20,435 bases of DNA from JANRKH01 sp033761815 (GCA_033761815.1 JANRMF010000026.1:1-20435), one strand, 5' to 3'. Positions 1-7,216 are shown, counted from the stretch's first letter. A program made the numbers and translations. The notes: generated by a model from the letters alone, not told the origin.

Positions 1-137
1 TTTTTTTCTGTTGCTCCGCCATACTCGGCTAAAACTTTTGTAATAGCAGCTGTAAGCGAAGTTTTACCATGGTCAACGTGACCAATAGTACCAACGTTAC
101 AGTGCGGCTTGGTTCTTTCGAATTTGTCCTTAGCCAT
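1..137 (-). CDS. tuf: Elongation factor Tu, 5' fragment (tufB-like locus)
   Basis: EF-Tu carries aminoacyl-tRNA to the ribosomal A site as a GTP complex. Only the first 45 codons are present and the gene runs off the left edge. The translation starts MAKDKFERTKPHCNVG and contains the G1 P-loop GHVDHGKT at about residues 19-26. A weak Shine-Dalgarno AGGG lies about 9 bases before the ATG. It follows tRNA-Tyr and tRNA-Gly on the same strand, which is the arrangement known upstream of tufB. It is base-identical over its visible length to the tuf fragment at the right edge, but the upstream sequences differ beyond 4 bases. The identity of the product is certain. Which of the two usual tuf downstream neighbourhoods follows cannot be seen. 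Confidence 0.96.
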   Translation of the reverse strand, partial: MAKDKFERTKPHCNVGTIGHVDHGKTSLTAAITKVLAEYGGATEK

Positions 138-141
138 ATTA
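1..141. repeat. Left arm of 141-bp terminal inverted repeat (tuf 5' end)
   Basis: Bases 1-141 are the exact reverse complement of 20295-20435. The match covers the 137 tuf bases and 4 bases (TAAT) before the start codon, then breaks at base 142. This reflects two identical tuf copies, and the outer ends probably mark where an assembler could not choose between them. Confidence 0.95.
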
Positions 142-218
142 GTTAACCCTTTAAAATATTAATTTAATCAAAGAAAAGTACAATCCAGAAATTCTGGCAA
201 TATTCCCTTAGTAAATTT

Positions 219-292
219 TGGAGCGGGTGATGGGAATCGAACCCACACAGCCAGCTTGGAAGGCTGGAGCTCTACCACTGAGCTACACCCGC
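219..292 (-). tRNA. tRNA-Gly (anticodon TCC)
   Basis: On the minus strand the acceptor arms GCGGGTG and CACCCGC pair fully. The discriminator is T and the 3' CCA is encoded (219-221). The anticodon stem CCAGC/GCTGG encloses the loop CTTCCAA, giving anticodon TCC. The T loop reads TTCGATT. Length is 74 bases with CCA. It lies between tRNA-Tyr and tuf on the same strand, so all three are probably one transcript, as at tufB loci. Confidence 0.97.
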
Positions 293-305
293 AAAATCCA
301 GCGAG

Positions 306-391
306 TGGTGGAGGGAGTAGGATTTGAACCTACGTACGCTCTCGCGGGCAGATTTACAGTCTGCTGCCATTAACCACTCGGCCATCCCTCC
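306..391 (-). tRNA. tRNA-Tyr (anticodon GTA)
   Basis: On the minus strand the acceptor arms GGAGGGA and TCCCTCC pair, followed by discriminator A and an encoded CCA (306-308). The anticodon stem GCAGA/TCTGC encloses CTGTAAA, giving anticodon GTA. A long variable arm (CCGCGAGAGCG region) makes it class II, as expected for bacterial tRNA-Tyr. Length is 86 bases with CCA. It is the first visible gene of the tRNA-Tyr, tRNA-Gly, tuf cluster, and rlmB diverges from it. Confidence 0.97.
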
Positions 392-513
392 TTGTAAAAT
401 TTGTCTATCTAAAATAGAACGACAAACTTAAGCGCGGAAATAAAATTGTTGTATTTATCTATAAGAATCTATAGTTTCTGTCAAGTATAATTTAAGCAAA
501 TACCCAAATAAAC

Positions 514-1242
514 ATGAAAAAAATTTCCTCGCCTAAATATTACATATATGGCAAACACGCATCAGTAAGCGCTTTTGAGAACCTAAATAGAAAAATTCAT
601 AAAATTTTTACTTCAAATGAAAATAAAAACTTAGTGCCAAAAAATTTACTAGATAAGCTGGAAATTATAGCTCCAGAGCAGTTTGCAAAAATTTTACCAA
701 AAGGTGCGGTACACCAAAATATAGCCCTGGAAACCTCCCTGCTCCATACAAAATCTATAGAACAAGTAACTTTCCAAGAGAAAACAACTTTAGTCATTCT
801 AGACCAAGTAACAGACCCACAAAATATTGGCGCTGTTTTAAGAAACGCTGCCTCTTTTGGAATAGACGGTATAATCCTACCAAACGATAACTCTCCGCAT
901 GAAAATGGAATAATCGCAAAGGCAGCATCAGGAGCTCTAGAATTGGTCGATATATATAGAGTTACGAATCTTGTAAAAACAATGAATTATCTAAAAAAAT
1001 TGGGCTTTTGGATAACAGGACTAGATGGCTCAGCTAAAGATGTTTTTGAGCCGGAAACACTTTCGCAAAAAACTTGTCTGGTTCTTGGTGCAGAAGGAGC
1101 TGGTATTAGGAGGCTTGTCCTTGAGAATTGTGATATGCTGGCAAAAATAATGATAGATAAAAAGATGGAAAGTTTAAACGTAGCCTCGGCTTCTGCTATC
1201 ACATTTTATGAAATAAGCAAAAGTTTAGTTAAAAAAAAATAA
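514..1242 (+). CDS. rlmB: 23S rRNA 2'-O-ribose methyltransferase, TrmH/SpoU family (RlmB-like)
   Basis: A 242-residue SPOUT methyltransferase that uses SAM to methylate a ribose 2'-OH. The RlmB family modifies G2251 of 23S rRNA. The N-terminal substrate-binding part starts YYIYGKHASVSAF. The three knotted-domain motifs are present: DPQNIGAVLRNAASFG at about 101-116, LVLGAEGAGIRRL at about 189-201, and the SAM-site motif ESLNVASASAI at about 218-228. Length is normal for RlmB. There is no clear Shine-Dalgarno. A consensus -10 TATAAT sits at 486-491 but lacks a good -35. It diverges from the tRNA-Tyr/tRNA-Gly/tuf cluster, a neighbourhood common in Alphaproteobacteria. TrmH of tRNA is the main alternative, but the length and N-terminal domain favour RlmB. 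Confidence 0.9.
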   Translation: MKKISSPKYYIYGKHASVSAFENLNRKIHKIFTSNENKNLVPKNLLDKLEIIAPEQFAKILPKGAVHQNIALETSLLHTKSIEQVTFQEKTTLVILDQVTDPQNIGAVLRNAASFGIDGIILPNDNSPHENGIIAKAASGALELVDIYRVTNLVKTMNYLKKLGFWITGLDGSAKDVFEPETLSQKTCLVLGAEGAGIRRLVLENCDMLAKIMIDKKMESLNVASASAITFYEISKSLVKKK

Positions 1243-1270
1243 TTGACTAAAAGTAAAAATGGTATAGTAT
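1243..1270 (+). promoter_or_regulatory. Putative sigma-70 promoter of the LRR gene
   Basis: TTGACT (1243-1248) and TAGTAT (1265-1270) are spaced by 16 bases, directly after the rlmB stop codon. This would let the LRR gene be transcribed separately from rlmB. The -10 box is only a 4/6 match. Confidence 0.45.
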
Positions 1271-1292
1271 TTAAATTTTTTTTGGCATTTTT

Positions 1293-3032
1293 ATGCATAG
1301 ATTTAGACATAGTGATCGTGAGATATTTTTTATTCGCAAAAAGAGCGAAATGCACTCAGCTTTGCTTTCAGCAACAAATCGTAATCCAAATATTTCAGTT
1401 CAAATCCCCAATATTGATGAGCAGGATGTTCAAGAATTATTCGCTTTACTAGAAAATCATACCATTATAACTTCGCTTACAATGGAATCCGGACACCCTA
1501 ATGGATATAGCGAGAGAGTTCTTCAATCTATTGCGAGCGGCATCGCAACAAACAAAAAAATAATAGACTTATATATAGAAAATTCATTAACTAGAAACAA
1601 AATGTTGTATCTCGCCCCAGCTATTATTTTAAACAAGACTATAAAGTTTCTTAGTATTGGGGGAAATGATTTAGGTCCTGAAGATGCTCCATCCATAGCT
1701 GAGATTATTAGAATTAATCATTCAATTGAAACACTTGATCTTAGTTTGAATAAAATAGGTAGTAAAGGTATGGAGGAGATTTCTCAGGCGATTATGTTTA
1801 ATACAACACTCAAAAAACTAGAACTAGGCAGAAACTTTATCAAAGATGAAGGAATATTTCATCTTGCTGTATCCCTTATGGAAAATAATAGCTTAGAGGA
1901 AATTAACCTTGAGGAAAATGAAATTGGATCTCTCGGAATATCCTATATTTCAGAGACACTTTTTAGAAATAAAACTATAAAAAGTTTAGACCTGTCTACA
2001 AATCCTTTTGGTTCAGAAGGTTATGAGTGTCTTGCAAATTTATTAAGACGCAATTCATCTCTATCTATTCTAAAGCTAGCCTGCAATAGAAATATTTCAG
2101 ATGGAGATAATAATTTCGCACAGAGCCTAGCAGTTAATAATGGCTTACATTTTTTAGGGCTCCCAGCATGTTTGAAACGTGGTCAATCCGCAGAAATAGC
2201 TAATGCCCTGAGAATAAATACCACACTTAGAGAGCTAGATTTATTTAACAACCCGATAAGAAATGATGATATAATCTCTCTTGCAAATGCATTAAAAGAT
2301 AATGATACGATTACAAAAATAGATCTAGGGTTTGCTTATATTCAAGAGTCAGGTGCACAGGAAATTGTAAACACTTTGCAATCTAATAATAGAATTACTT
2401 ACTTCTCTATTAACCCTACCGTAAATGTCCATGCCTCACAGGGATTAATAGCAAAGATAGAGAATCATCTGCAACAAAATAATCAATTTTTACTAGACTC
2501 AAAGACCGCCCTAATTAATGGGCAAAATTTAACTCAAGATCAAATAAAAACACTAGTTGCACACAGATATTCAAGTAGAAATAAATACACTTGTGAAATA
2601 CAAGATAAACTAGAGCAGTATGAAGAATCCTTATTTCAAGATTCAATTGAATCTGCCTATGCAATTTTCAATGCAAAAGAGTTAGACGGATTAGAAACTC
2701 TTCCTACAAGAATTAATGAGGATAAAAAATTCTTCTCTTTACTTGCGAGCTTAAGTCGCGATCTGATAAAATATATATATTCCTTCGCGGAAGAACGCTC
2801 ATATGACAAAATAATAGCCAATATTTATTATGACGCGCTGTATATTTACCCATCTCTTAAAGCTCAATATAGCACAGAAAATCAAAGTTATAACTTATTT
2901 TATACTCTAAACTCTGCAAGAAAACTAAATTCTGAGGAGCTGGAAAACTTGCTGACATCATGCACGAAAGAATCTTCAGAAATTTCAGAATTATCAGGGG
3001 ATTTAGGCTCCATAACTTACAATGAAAATTAA
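1293..3032 (+). CDS. Leucine-rich repeat protein, ribonuclease-inhibitor type
   Basis: A 579-residue protein. Residues about 57-366 hold eleven LRRs, and nine of them run in near-perfect 28-residue register from about 116. Clear examples start SIETLDLSLNKIGSKG, TLKKLELGRNFIKDEG and TIKSLDLSTNPFGSEG. This is the RNI (NOD/RanGAP-like) LRR class, a protein-binding horseshoe common in eukaryotes. Residues about 380-579 look mainly helical and show no domain I recognise. No signal peptide or membrane segment is visible. The chosen start gives a short basic N-terminus with no Shine-Dalgarno. Met20 (base 1350), preceded by AAGAG, is a credible alternative. It has its own putative promoter, so it is probably not a functional partner of rlmB. 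RNI-type LRR proteins in protist-associated bacteria are often effector candidates, but that role is inference here. Confidence 0.88.
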   Translation: MHRFRHSDREIFFIRKKSEMHSALLSATNRNPNISVQIPNIDEQDVQELFALLENHTIITSLTMESGHPNGYSERVLQSIASGIATNKKIIDLYIENSLTRNKMLYLAPAIILNKTIKFLSIGGNDLGPEDAPSIAEIIRINHSIETLDLSLNKIGSKGMEEISQAIMFNTTLKKLELGRNFIKDEGIFHLAVSLMENNSLEEINLEENEIGSLGISYISETLFRNKTIKSLDLSTNPFGSEGYECLANLLRRNSSLSILKLACNRNISDGDNNFAQSLAVNNGLHFLGLPACLKRGQSAEIANALRINTTLRELDLFNNPIRNDDIISLANALKDNDTITKIDLGFAYIQESGAQEIVNTLQSNNRITYFSINPTVNVHASQGLIAKIENHLQQNNQFLLDSKTALINGQNLTQDQIKTLVAHRYSSRNKYTCEIQDKLEQYEESLFQDSIESAYAIFNAKELDGLETLPTRINEDKKFFSLLASLSRDLIKYIYSFAEERSYDKIIANIYYDALYIYPSLKAQYSTENQSYNLFYTLNSARKLNSEELENLLTSCTKESSEISELSGDLGSITYNEN

Positions 3033-3079
3033 TTGTCCGAGTTCAAGTAAATATTAACTTGTATAATCATAAAAATATG

Positions 3080-3108
3080 TTGACCAAGATAGTTTAGCAC
3101 ACTATACG
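3080..3108 (+). promoter_or_regulatory. Putative sigma-70 promoter of the methyltransferase-like gene
   Basis: TTGACC (3080-3085) and TATACG (3103-3108) are separated by exactly 17 bases, about 40 bases before the start codon of the next gene. The -35 matches 5/6 and the -10 matches 4/6. Confidence 0.5.
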
Positions 3109-3148
3109 TATAAACTGAAAATTAATTCTTAAAAGGTATGCTTAAATT

Positions 3149-4105
3149 ATGAAATTTCTCTATTCAACTTTACTGGGTTTATTTATAATTTTTTCTGGTT
3201 TGTATTTATGGAATAATAAAAGTAAGGTAAAGACATACGTATCAAACCTCACTTTTAACGCACAAATCAATTCAGAGATTTTTGCAAACAAAGATATCGA
3301 ACCAAAGTTAGATGAAAGCCAAATGCTAATGTCTCAAATTGCAACGGAATCTCAATTTTCTACCCCTCTCTACAAAAAATGGTGCGATGAAATTAAAGAA
3401 AATCCAAAATATCATAGAAAACAGTGGGAGTTTGTGTATATTCTGCAAGCTTTAAATGAAAGAGGAATGATTTCAAAGGGAAAAAAAGGCGTTGGGTTCG
3501 GCGTTGGAGAGGAACCTATGCCTGCAATATTTGCAAAAAATGGTGTCGAAGTTTTAGCTACGGATTTAAATCAAGAGGACGCAAAAGCAGCTGGTTGGGT
3601 TGATACTGCTCAGCATTTATCATCTAAAGAAATATTAAATAAAAAACAAATCGCTCCGCAAGATCTATTCGATTCGTTAGTTTCAATTAGAGACCTTGAC
3701 ATGAATGCAATTCCAGAGGATATAAAAGATTATGATTTTACATGGTCATCTTGCGCATTAGAGCATTTAGGAAGTATAGAAAATGGACTTAAATTCATAG
3801 AAAATAGCCTTAAAACACTAAAGCCAGGGGGTATAGCTGTACATACCACAGAATATAATTTAACATCCAACGAAGATACACTTTCCACCGGAGGAACTGT
3901 AATTTTTAGAAAAAAAGACATCCAGGACTTAGTGAAAAGATTAACTGATAATGGTCATGAAGTATATGTAAATTATAATCCAGGCAATGGTAAATTAGAC
4001 AAACATATTGATTTGCCTCCATACAAACATGATGACCATATAAAATTGCAATTAAATAAGTACGTTACAACCTCAATAGGACTTATAATTAGAAAAAAAT
4101 TCTAA
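3149..4105 (+). CDS. Membrane-anchored class I SAM-dependent methyltransferase-like protein
   Basis: A 318-residue protein. Residues about 4-22 (YSTLLGLFIIFSGLYLW) form one hydrophobic segment, followed by a basic stretch (NNKSKVK). By the positive-inside rule this suggests an anchor with the catalytic domain in the cytoplasm. The glycine-rich motif I GVGFGVGEEPMPAIF is at about 114-128, and the acidic motif II VEVLATDL follows. A later Rossmann strand is DYDFTWSSCALEHLG, then LKPGGIAVHTTEY, the usual post-motif of type 11 methyltransferases. The start has AAAAGG 12 bases upstream. A 4-codon ORF (3138-3152) overlaps this start as ATGA. The substrate is unknown. Relatives of this fold are often found in glycan or lipid modification, but nothing nearby supports a specific pathway. 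It ends convergent to the peptidase-like gene. Confidence 0.75.
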   Translation: MKFLYSTLLGLFIIFSGLYLWNNKSKVKTYVSNLTFNAQINSEIFANKDIEPKLDESQMLMSQIATESQFSTPLYKKWCDEIKENPKYHRKQWEFVYILQALNERGMISKGKKGVGFGVGEEPMPAIFAKNGVEVLATDLNQEDAKAAGWVDTAQHLSSKEILNKKQIAPQDLFDSLVSIRDLDMNAIPEDIKDYDFTWSSCALEHLGSIENGLKFIENSLKTLKPGGIAVHTTEYNLTSNEDTLSTGGTVIFRKKDIQDLVKRLTDNGHEVYVNYNPGNGKLDKHIDLPPYKHDDHIKLQLNKYVTTSIGLIIRKKF

Positions 4106-4213
4106 GCAGAATTAACAAGGGATATTTTGATTTCTAAACAAGATCACATATCTCAGCATCCAGAGCGGGGGAGATAAATTTAATACTACCCCGACCTAGG
4201 GTGACGACCTAAT

Positions 4214-4250
4214 ACTATCTCTTATTTTTAAATGAGAGGTATAGTCTTTT
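4214..4250 (+). terminator. Possible terminator hairpin after the methyltransferase-like gene
   Basis: ACTAT-CTCTTATT pairs with AATGAGAG-(GT)-ATAGT, a 13-pair imperfect stem with a 2-base bulge (4214-4245). It is followed on the plus strand by CTTTT. It lies in the convergent gap, 109 bases after the stop codon at 4105. The stem is AT-rich, so strength is doubtful. Confidence 0.35.
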
Positions 4251-4262
4251 ATGTTGAATTAG

Positions 4263-4322
4263 CTACGTTGTTGACTCATCGCTCACCTAATACTCATAGA
4301 CTTCTCTCCTCGCGCCTAGTAT
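4263..4322 (+). repeat. Interspersed intergenic repeat, copy A
   Basis: The segment begins CTACGTT and ends CTCCTCGCGCCTAGTAT. The same two end blocks, with exactly 36 bases between them, occur on the minus strand at 12952-13011. The interior has diverged. It sits in a convergent junction with no gene. This is consistent with a small dispersed palindromic or non-coding repeat family, but only two copies are visible. Confidence 0.7.
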
Positions 4323-4329
4323 CTAATTG

Positions 4330-4355
4330 AGCCTAAAGGACTATAATATTAGGCT
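4330..4355 (-). terminator. Inverted repeat after the peptidase-like gene
   Basis: AGCCTAA (4330-4336) and TTAGGCT (4349-4355) form a 7-base-pair stem with a 12-base loop. It starts 12 bases past the minus-strand stop codon at 4368. No strong T-run follows, so it is a weak or processing-type terminator candidate for the gppA operon. Confidence 0.4.
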
Positions 4356-4367
4356 AAATATTAAAGC

Positions 4368-5444
4368 TCAACCTCTTTCAAGCGGTTCAAAATACTCGAT
4401 TTCTTTACTGATATTTTTCGAATATTTGCCATCCTTATCAAGTTTAAGATCATTATTCAACCCGAAATATGGTGCAATCTTCTCTTCTTTTGCAAACATT
4501 CCGAAATCTTCAGTAATCACATTTTTTCCTTTGTTTACTTGCTCGTATTCCTGCCATATTAAACCCTCAAAAAATGGCATAAATCTCCTATAGCTAATTA
4601 CTTTAAATGGGGTATCTTCATCAATATACTCAGCAACAATACCTGTGTGGCCTTCGTAGCAAAATATATCTCCAGATTTTGGCTTTCTTTGATTATTGAT
4701 CGGTTTTATATATTTCAAAATCTCTGGGGCATGATTTAGCATATCAAAAGTGGTGAATGAAATCTCAGACCCTAACCATTTTGCAATAGATGATGAGCAA
4801 TCTTCCTGCTTGAGGATTTTATTTCTATATGCATCGTCGTATCTTGATCCGCCAAAAAAATATCCTAAAGAAGGAGATATGAGCTCTAAATAGCCTTTAC
4901 TATCGCTAATCCATCGTGAATTTTTCATCCCCTCTAAAGAGTCGCTATTAGATTTAATTCCTTGTAAATTTGGACTCAAATCTATATTGTAAATATTATA
5001 TTCGGATAATTTGCAAACATCACCCACACGCGCATTTGTAGCAACAGAAATAATCTGCAGCAAGAGGGTTTGCAAGAAATTTGGCAAGGATGTTGTGGGT
5101 TTTTTAATTTTAGCATCGTACTGAGAAATAAGAGATGATGCAAACTCCAAATCCCCGATCAATATCTCCTCTTGATGTTTAGCGAACGTAATTTTTGCAC
5201 CTTGTAGCAACGTTCCTAGCGCGCAAAAACATATTGGGTACGGGTCAATATTTATCTCAAAATTTCTGGAGGATTTTTCATACATAAATAAATCCTCCTC
5301 AATAGACTCAATCACTCTCTCTGGTTTTAATTGTGCGGAAGTTATGATTTTTTTGGCAAGTTCAATTAGGGATATGATTTCGTCATTCTGAGATCTGATC
5401 CTGTTTTTATACTCACTCTCTGCAACATTTAGAATATTTGTCAC
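4368..5444 (-). CDS. Hypothetical protein with NlpC/P60-like (papain-fold) C-terminal domain
   Basis: A 358-residue protein. The last 150 residues resemble a cysteine peptidase/amidase of the NlpC/P60 or CHAP type. A candidate nucleophile lies in QEDCSSSIAKWLG (Cys216, at the head of a helix). About 40 residues later comes KSGDIFCYEGHTGIVAEY, with candidate catalytic His266 at the start of a beta strand. The spacing and the G-D-hydrophobic-x(5-6)-H-hydrophobic-G pattern are typical of that fold. I cannot place a third catalytic residue with confidence. Residues 1-210 are helical and unrecognised. No signal peptide is visible, so if it is a wall hydrolase its export route is unclear. The start is GTG and overlaps the gppA stop (GTGA), showing translational coupling. 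The function is inferred from short motifs only. Confidence 0.6.
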   Translation of the reverse strand: MTNILNVAESEYKNRIRSQNDEIISLIELAKKIITSAQLKPERVIESIEEDLFMYEKSSRNFEINIDPYPICFCALGTLLQGAKITFAKHQEEILIGDLEFASSLISQYDAKIKKPTTSLPNFLQTLLLQIISVATNARVGDVCKLSEYNIYNIDLSPNLQGIKSNSDSLEGMKNSRWISDSKGYLELISPSLGYFFGGSRYDDAYRNKILKQEDCSSSIAKWLGSEISFTTFDMLNHAPEILKYIKPINNQRKPKSGDIFCYEGHTGIVAEYIDEDTPFKVISYRRFMPFFEGLIWQEYEQVNKGKNVITEDFGMFAKEEKIAPYFGLNNDLKLDKDGKYSKNISKEIEYFEPLERG

Positions 5445-6847
5445 TTTCTTGATTCTTCGAGATAAATTCTCCTTGCGATACCCATAACTTTAAGCTGCTC
5501 GCACACTCTTTCAAAAACACTTTTTGGGACGATAGTATGTACATCAATTTCTAAATATTTGTTATTCTCTCTAAGATTAAAGGATGGGGAATTTAAAACC
5601 GGTCCATCCAAGATCATCGAAATTTTTAGAAATGCACCTATCATTTGCGCGAAAGCATAATCTTCCTTCGAAAGAAGCTTCCATATACCCTTAGGAATAG
5701 CATTTATTTTTGTGTTAAACGCGCCTCCCATTGCAACAATCAAAGATGATCTCTGGCACTGGTCAAATGGTATATCGGCAGTGAGTATGTAATTGACTAT
5801 CCACTCAGATTTGTGATTTTTTTCTATATTATCCGTTGCCTGGCTGAGTATTAGGCTGATATTCAGAAGTTTTTTTTGCGCTGCGTTCAAATTATGAATT
5901 ACGGATTCAAATAGTCCGACATAATCATCAATCTTGATCTCTGGTATGCGATTATTTGGAATTAGATGTATGCACCTATCTATTACAATATCTCGCTTTT
6001 TTTCTTCATCTGGAAGTAAATTGAATCTCACGCCTTCTTTTAAACCATAGGTAGAAATGATCAAATTTTTCGGCTCAAAATAATTAATTAAACCCTGAAC
6101 CGCAACTATGGCATGCTTATTGATCTTATATTGCTTCATAAATTTTTGAAATTTTTGCATCTCCGAAAGCTGGGTCAGAAAATTGGTAAATTTGTCCCTG
6201 GAGATAATAAGATTATGCAGGTTTTTAATTATATTGCCATTATAGTCCATATAACATCTTCCAAGGAGTCTGAGCGCCCCTCCGATAAGATATAAATTAT
6301 CATAGTTTGTAACTTCAAATTCTGTAGATATTGCATTTTCAATGGAAGCTGGGTTATTATCCTCTAGCGCATCTAAAACTTTAGTACCAATCGGCAGGGA
6401 CTTGACCTGTATAATTTTATTATGCTGGATCTCGGCAAGCTCAAGACTACCCCCGCCAAGGTCTGCTGCTATTCCGTTTACATCAAGAGATGTTGAAATT
6501 AGGCCCTGAGCTGAAATTCTAGCTTCCTCATCTCCTGTTAGAACCTTAATTTTAAGCTGGAACCTTTTTTCTATCTCTTTGATAAATTCGTTAGCTTTTG
6601 GATGGGTCCGCAATATTTCAGTAGCAACACAGGAAATGATTGAAACATTCAGCCTCTCAAATATGCTAATAAAATAACTGAATATGTTATATGTGCCGTG
6701 TTTGACATCTATTGAATCCATTGCTAGCAAAGATGATACATCGCTACGAAATTTCTCATTAAAAATCTCAGAAGCACCAAGGCTGTTATCCTCATATATT
6801 GCTGCCCTGATAGCATTTGAGCCGATATCTATTATTGCAACTCTCAT
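5441..6847 (-). CDS. Ppx/GppA family phosphatase (exopolyphosphatase / pppGpp phosphatase)
   Basis: A 468-residue ASKHA-fold enzyme that removes phosphate from inorganic polyphosphate or converts pppGpp to ppGpp. Sequence alone does not separate the two. Phosphate-1 motif VAIIDIGSNAIRAAIYE is at 3-19. The ATEILR motif with the expected Glu is at 75-80. LTGDEEAR is at 103-110, and the second phosphate loop ADLGGGSLELAEI is at 128-140. A C-terminal helical region of about 170 residues follows, as in longer Ppx proteins. A strong Shine-Dalgarno AAGGAG lies 5 bases before the ATG. The start overlaps the stop of the small upstream gene (ATGA), and the 3' end overlaps the peptidase-like gene. The three are therefore one operon. 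Confidence 0.92.
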   Translation of the reverse strand: MRVAIIDIGSNAIRAAIYEDNSLGASEIFNEKFRSDVSSLLAMDSIDVKHGTYNIFSYFISIFERLNVSIISCVATEILRTHPKANEFIKEIEKRFQLKIKVLTGDEEARISAQGLISTSLDVNGIAADLGGGSLELAEIQHNKIIQVKSLPIGTKVLDALEDNNPASIENAISTEFEVTNYDNLYLIGGALRLLGRCYMDYNGNIIKNLHNLIISRDKFTNFLTQLSEMQKFQKFMKQYKINKHAIVAVQGLINYFEPKNLIISTYGLKEGVRFNLLPDEEKKRDIVIDRCIHLIPNNRIPEIKIDDYVGLFESVIHNLNAAQKKLLNISLILSQATDNIEKNHKSEWIVNYILTADIPFDQCQRSSLIVAMGGAFNTKINAIPKGIWKLLSKEDYAFAQMIGAFLKISMILDGPVLNSPSFNLRENNKYLEIDVHTIVPKSVFERVCEQLKVMGIARRIYLEESRK

Positions 6848-7032
6848 TTATTCTCCTTGTTTGCGGAAGAAAATGCGTCAGGTAAATTGTTGGGATCTTT
6901 GTCAGAGCTTGTTTTAGAAGCCTTTCTCCTAGAGATATTACGCTTCAGGGCTGCAGATAGTCTAAGCAATTTTGCACTCTTGCCCCCCTGGTGTGATTCA
7001 GCTTTTTCGGTTCCTTGTTTCTTTTTGTCCAA
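6844..7032 (-). CDS. Small basic protein upstream of gppA
   Basis: A 62-residue, Lys/Arg-rich protein starting at TTG with GGG 8 bases upstream. The core LLRLSAALKRNISRRKASK (about 22-40) resembles the L-x(3)-L-R-x-N-L-x-RRK pattern of small uncharacterised proteins common in Alphaproteobacteria. That resemblance is from memory and unverified. Its TGA overlaps the ATG of gppA, so the two are coupled, and the gppA Shine-Dalgarno lies inside this gene. This overlap and the conserved-looking core argue for a real gene. A nucleic-acid-binding role would fit the charge but is speculation. Confidence 0.65.
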   Translation of the reverse strand: MDKKKQGTEKAESHQGGKSAKLLRLSAALKRNISRRKASKTSSDKDPNNLPDAFSSANKENK

Positions 7033-7051
7033 TTTATGCCCTTTATATTAT

Positions 7052-7216
7052 TTATTTTAATCTTGACGAATCTTGCATAATATGGCAAATATGTCTTTTA
7101 CATAAGTTATACCCATCAAGATTACCTAGATCAACTTTTTCTTTATCTTTTAAGAAGATAATCTGCTTTGATATGTGATCCTTCGGTTTATATTCTTGTG
7201 TACCTTTAGAGATCAA
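7052..7216 (-). CDS. Possible 54-residue ORF, unknown
   Basis: This minus-strand frame starts at TTG (7216) and stops 20 bases before the small basic gene. The translation starts MISKGTQEYKPKDHISKQ and ends CHIMQDSSRLK. It is hydrophilic with a normal amino-acid mix. An in-frame TGA lies two codons before the TTG, and AAAGG is about 12 bases upstream. Its position ahead of the gppA operon and absence of internal stops are the only support. It could be chance in a 267-base gap. Confidence 0.3.
   Translation of the reverse strand: MISKGTQEYKPKDHISKQIIFLKDKEKVDLGNLDGYNLCKRHICHIMQDSSRLK

Noticed and set aside
185..197. CCAGAA-A-TTCTGG palindrome between tRNA-Gly and tuf as an operator
   Set aside because: It is a single 13-base dyad in a processed tRNA-mRNA spacer, too short and isolated to claim a function.
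1243..1452. 69-codon plus-strand frame overlapping the LRR gene start
   Set aside because: It runs out of frame into the LRR coding region, starts within the predicted -35 box and has no family features.
6857..7178. Plus-strand open frames opposite the small basic gene
   Set aside because: They are antisense to a coupled operon, with Cys- and Pro-rich low-quality translations and no ribosome sites.
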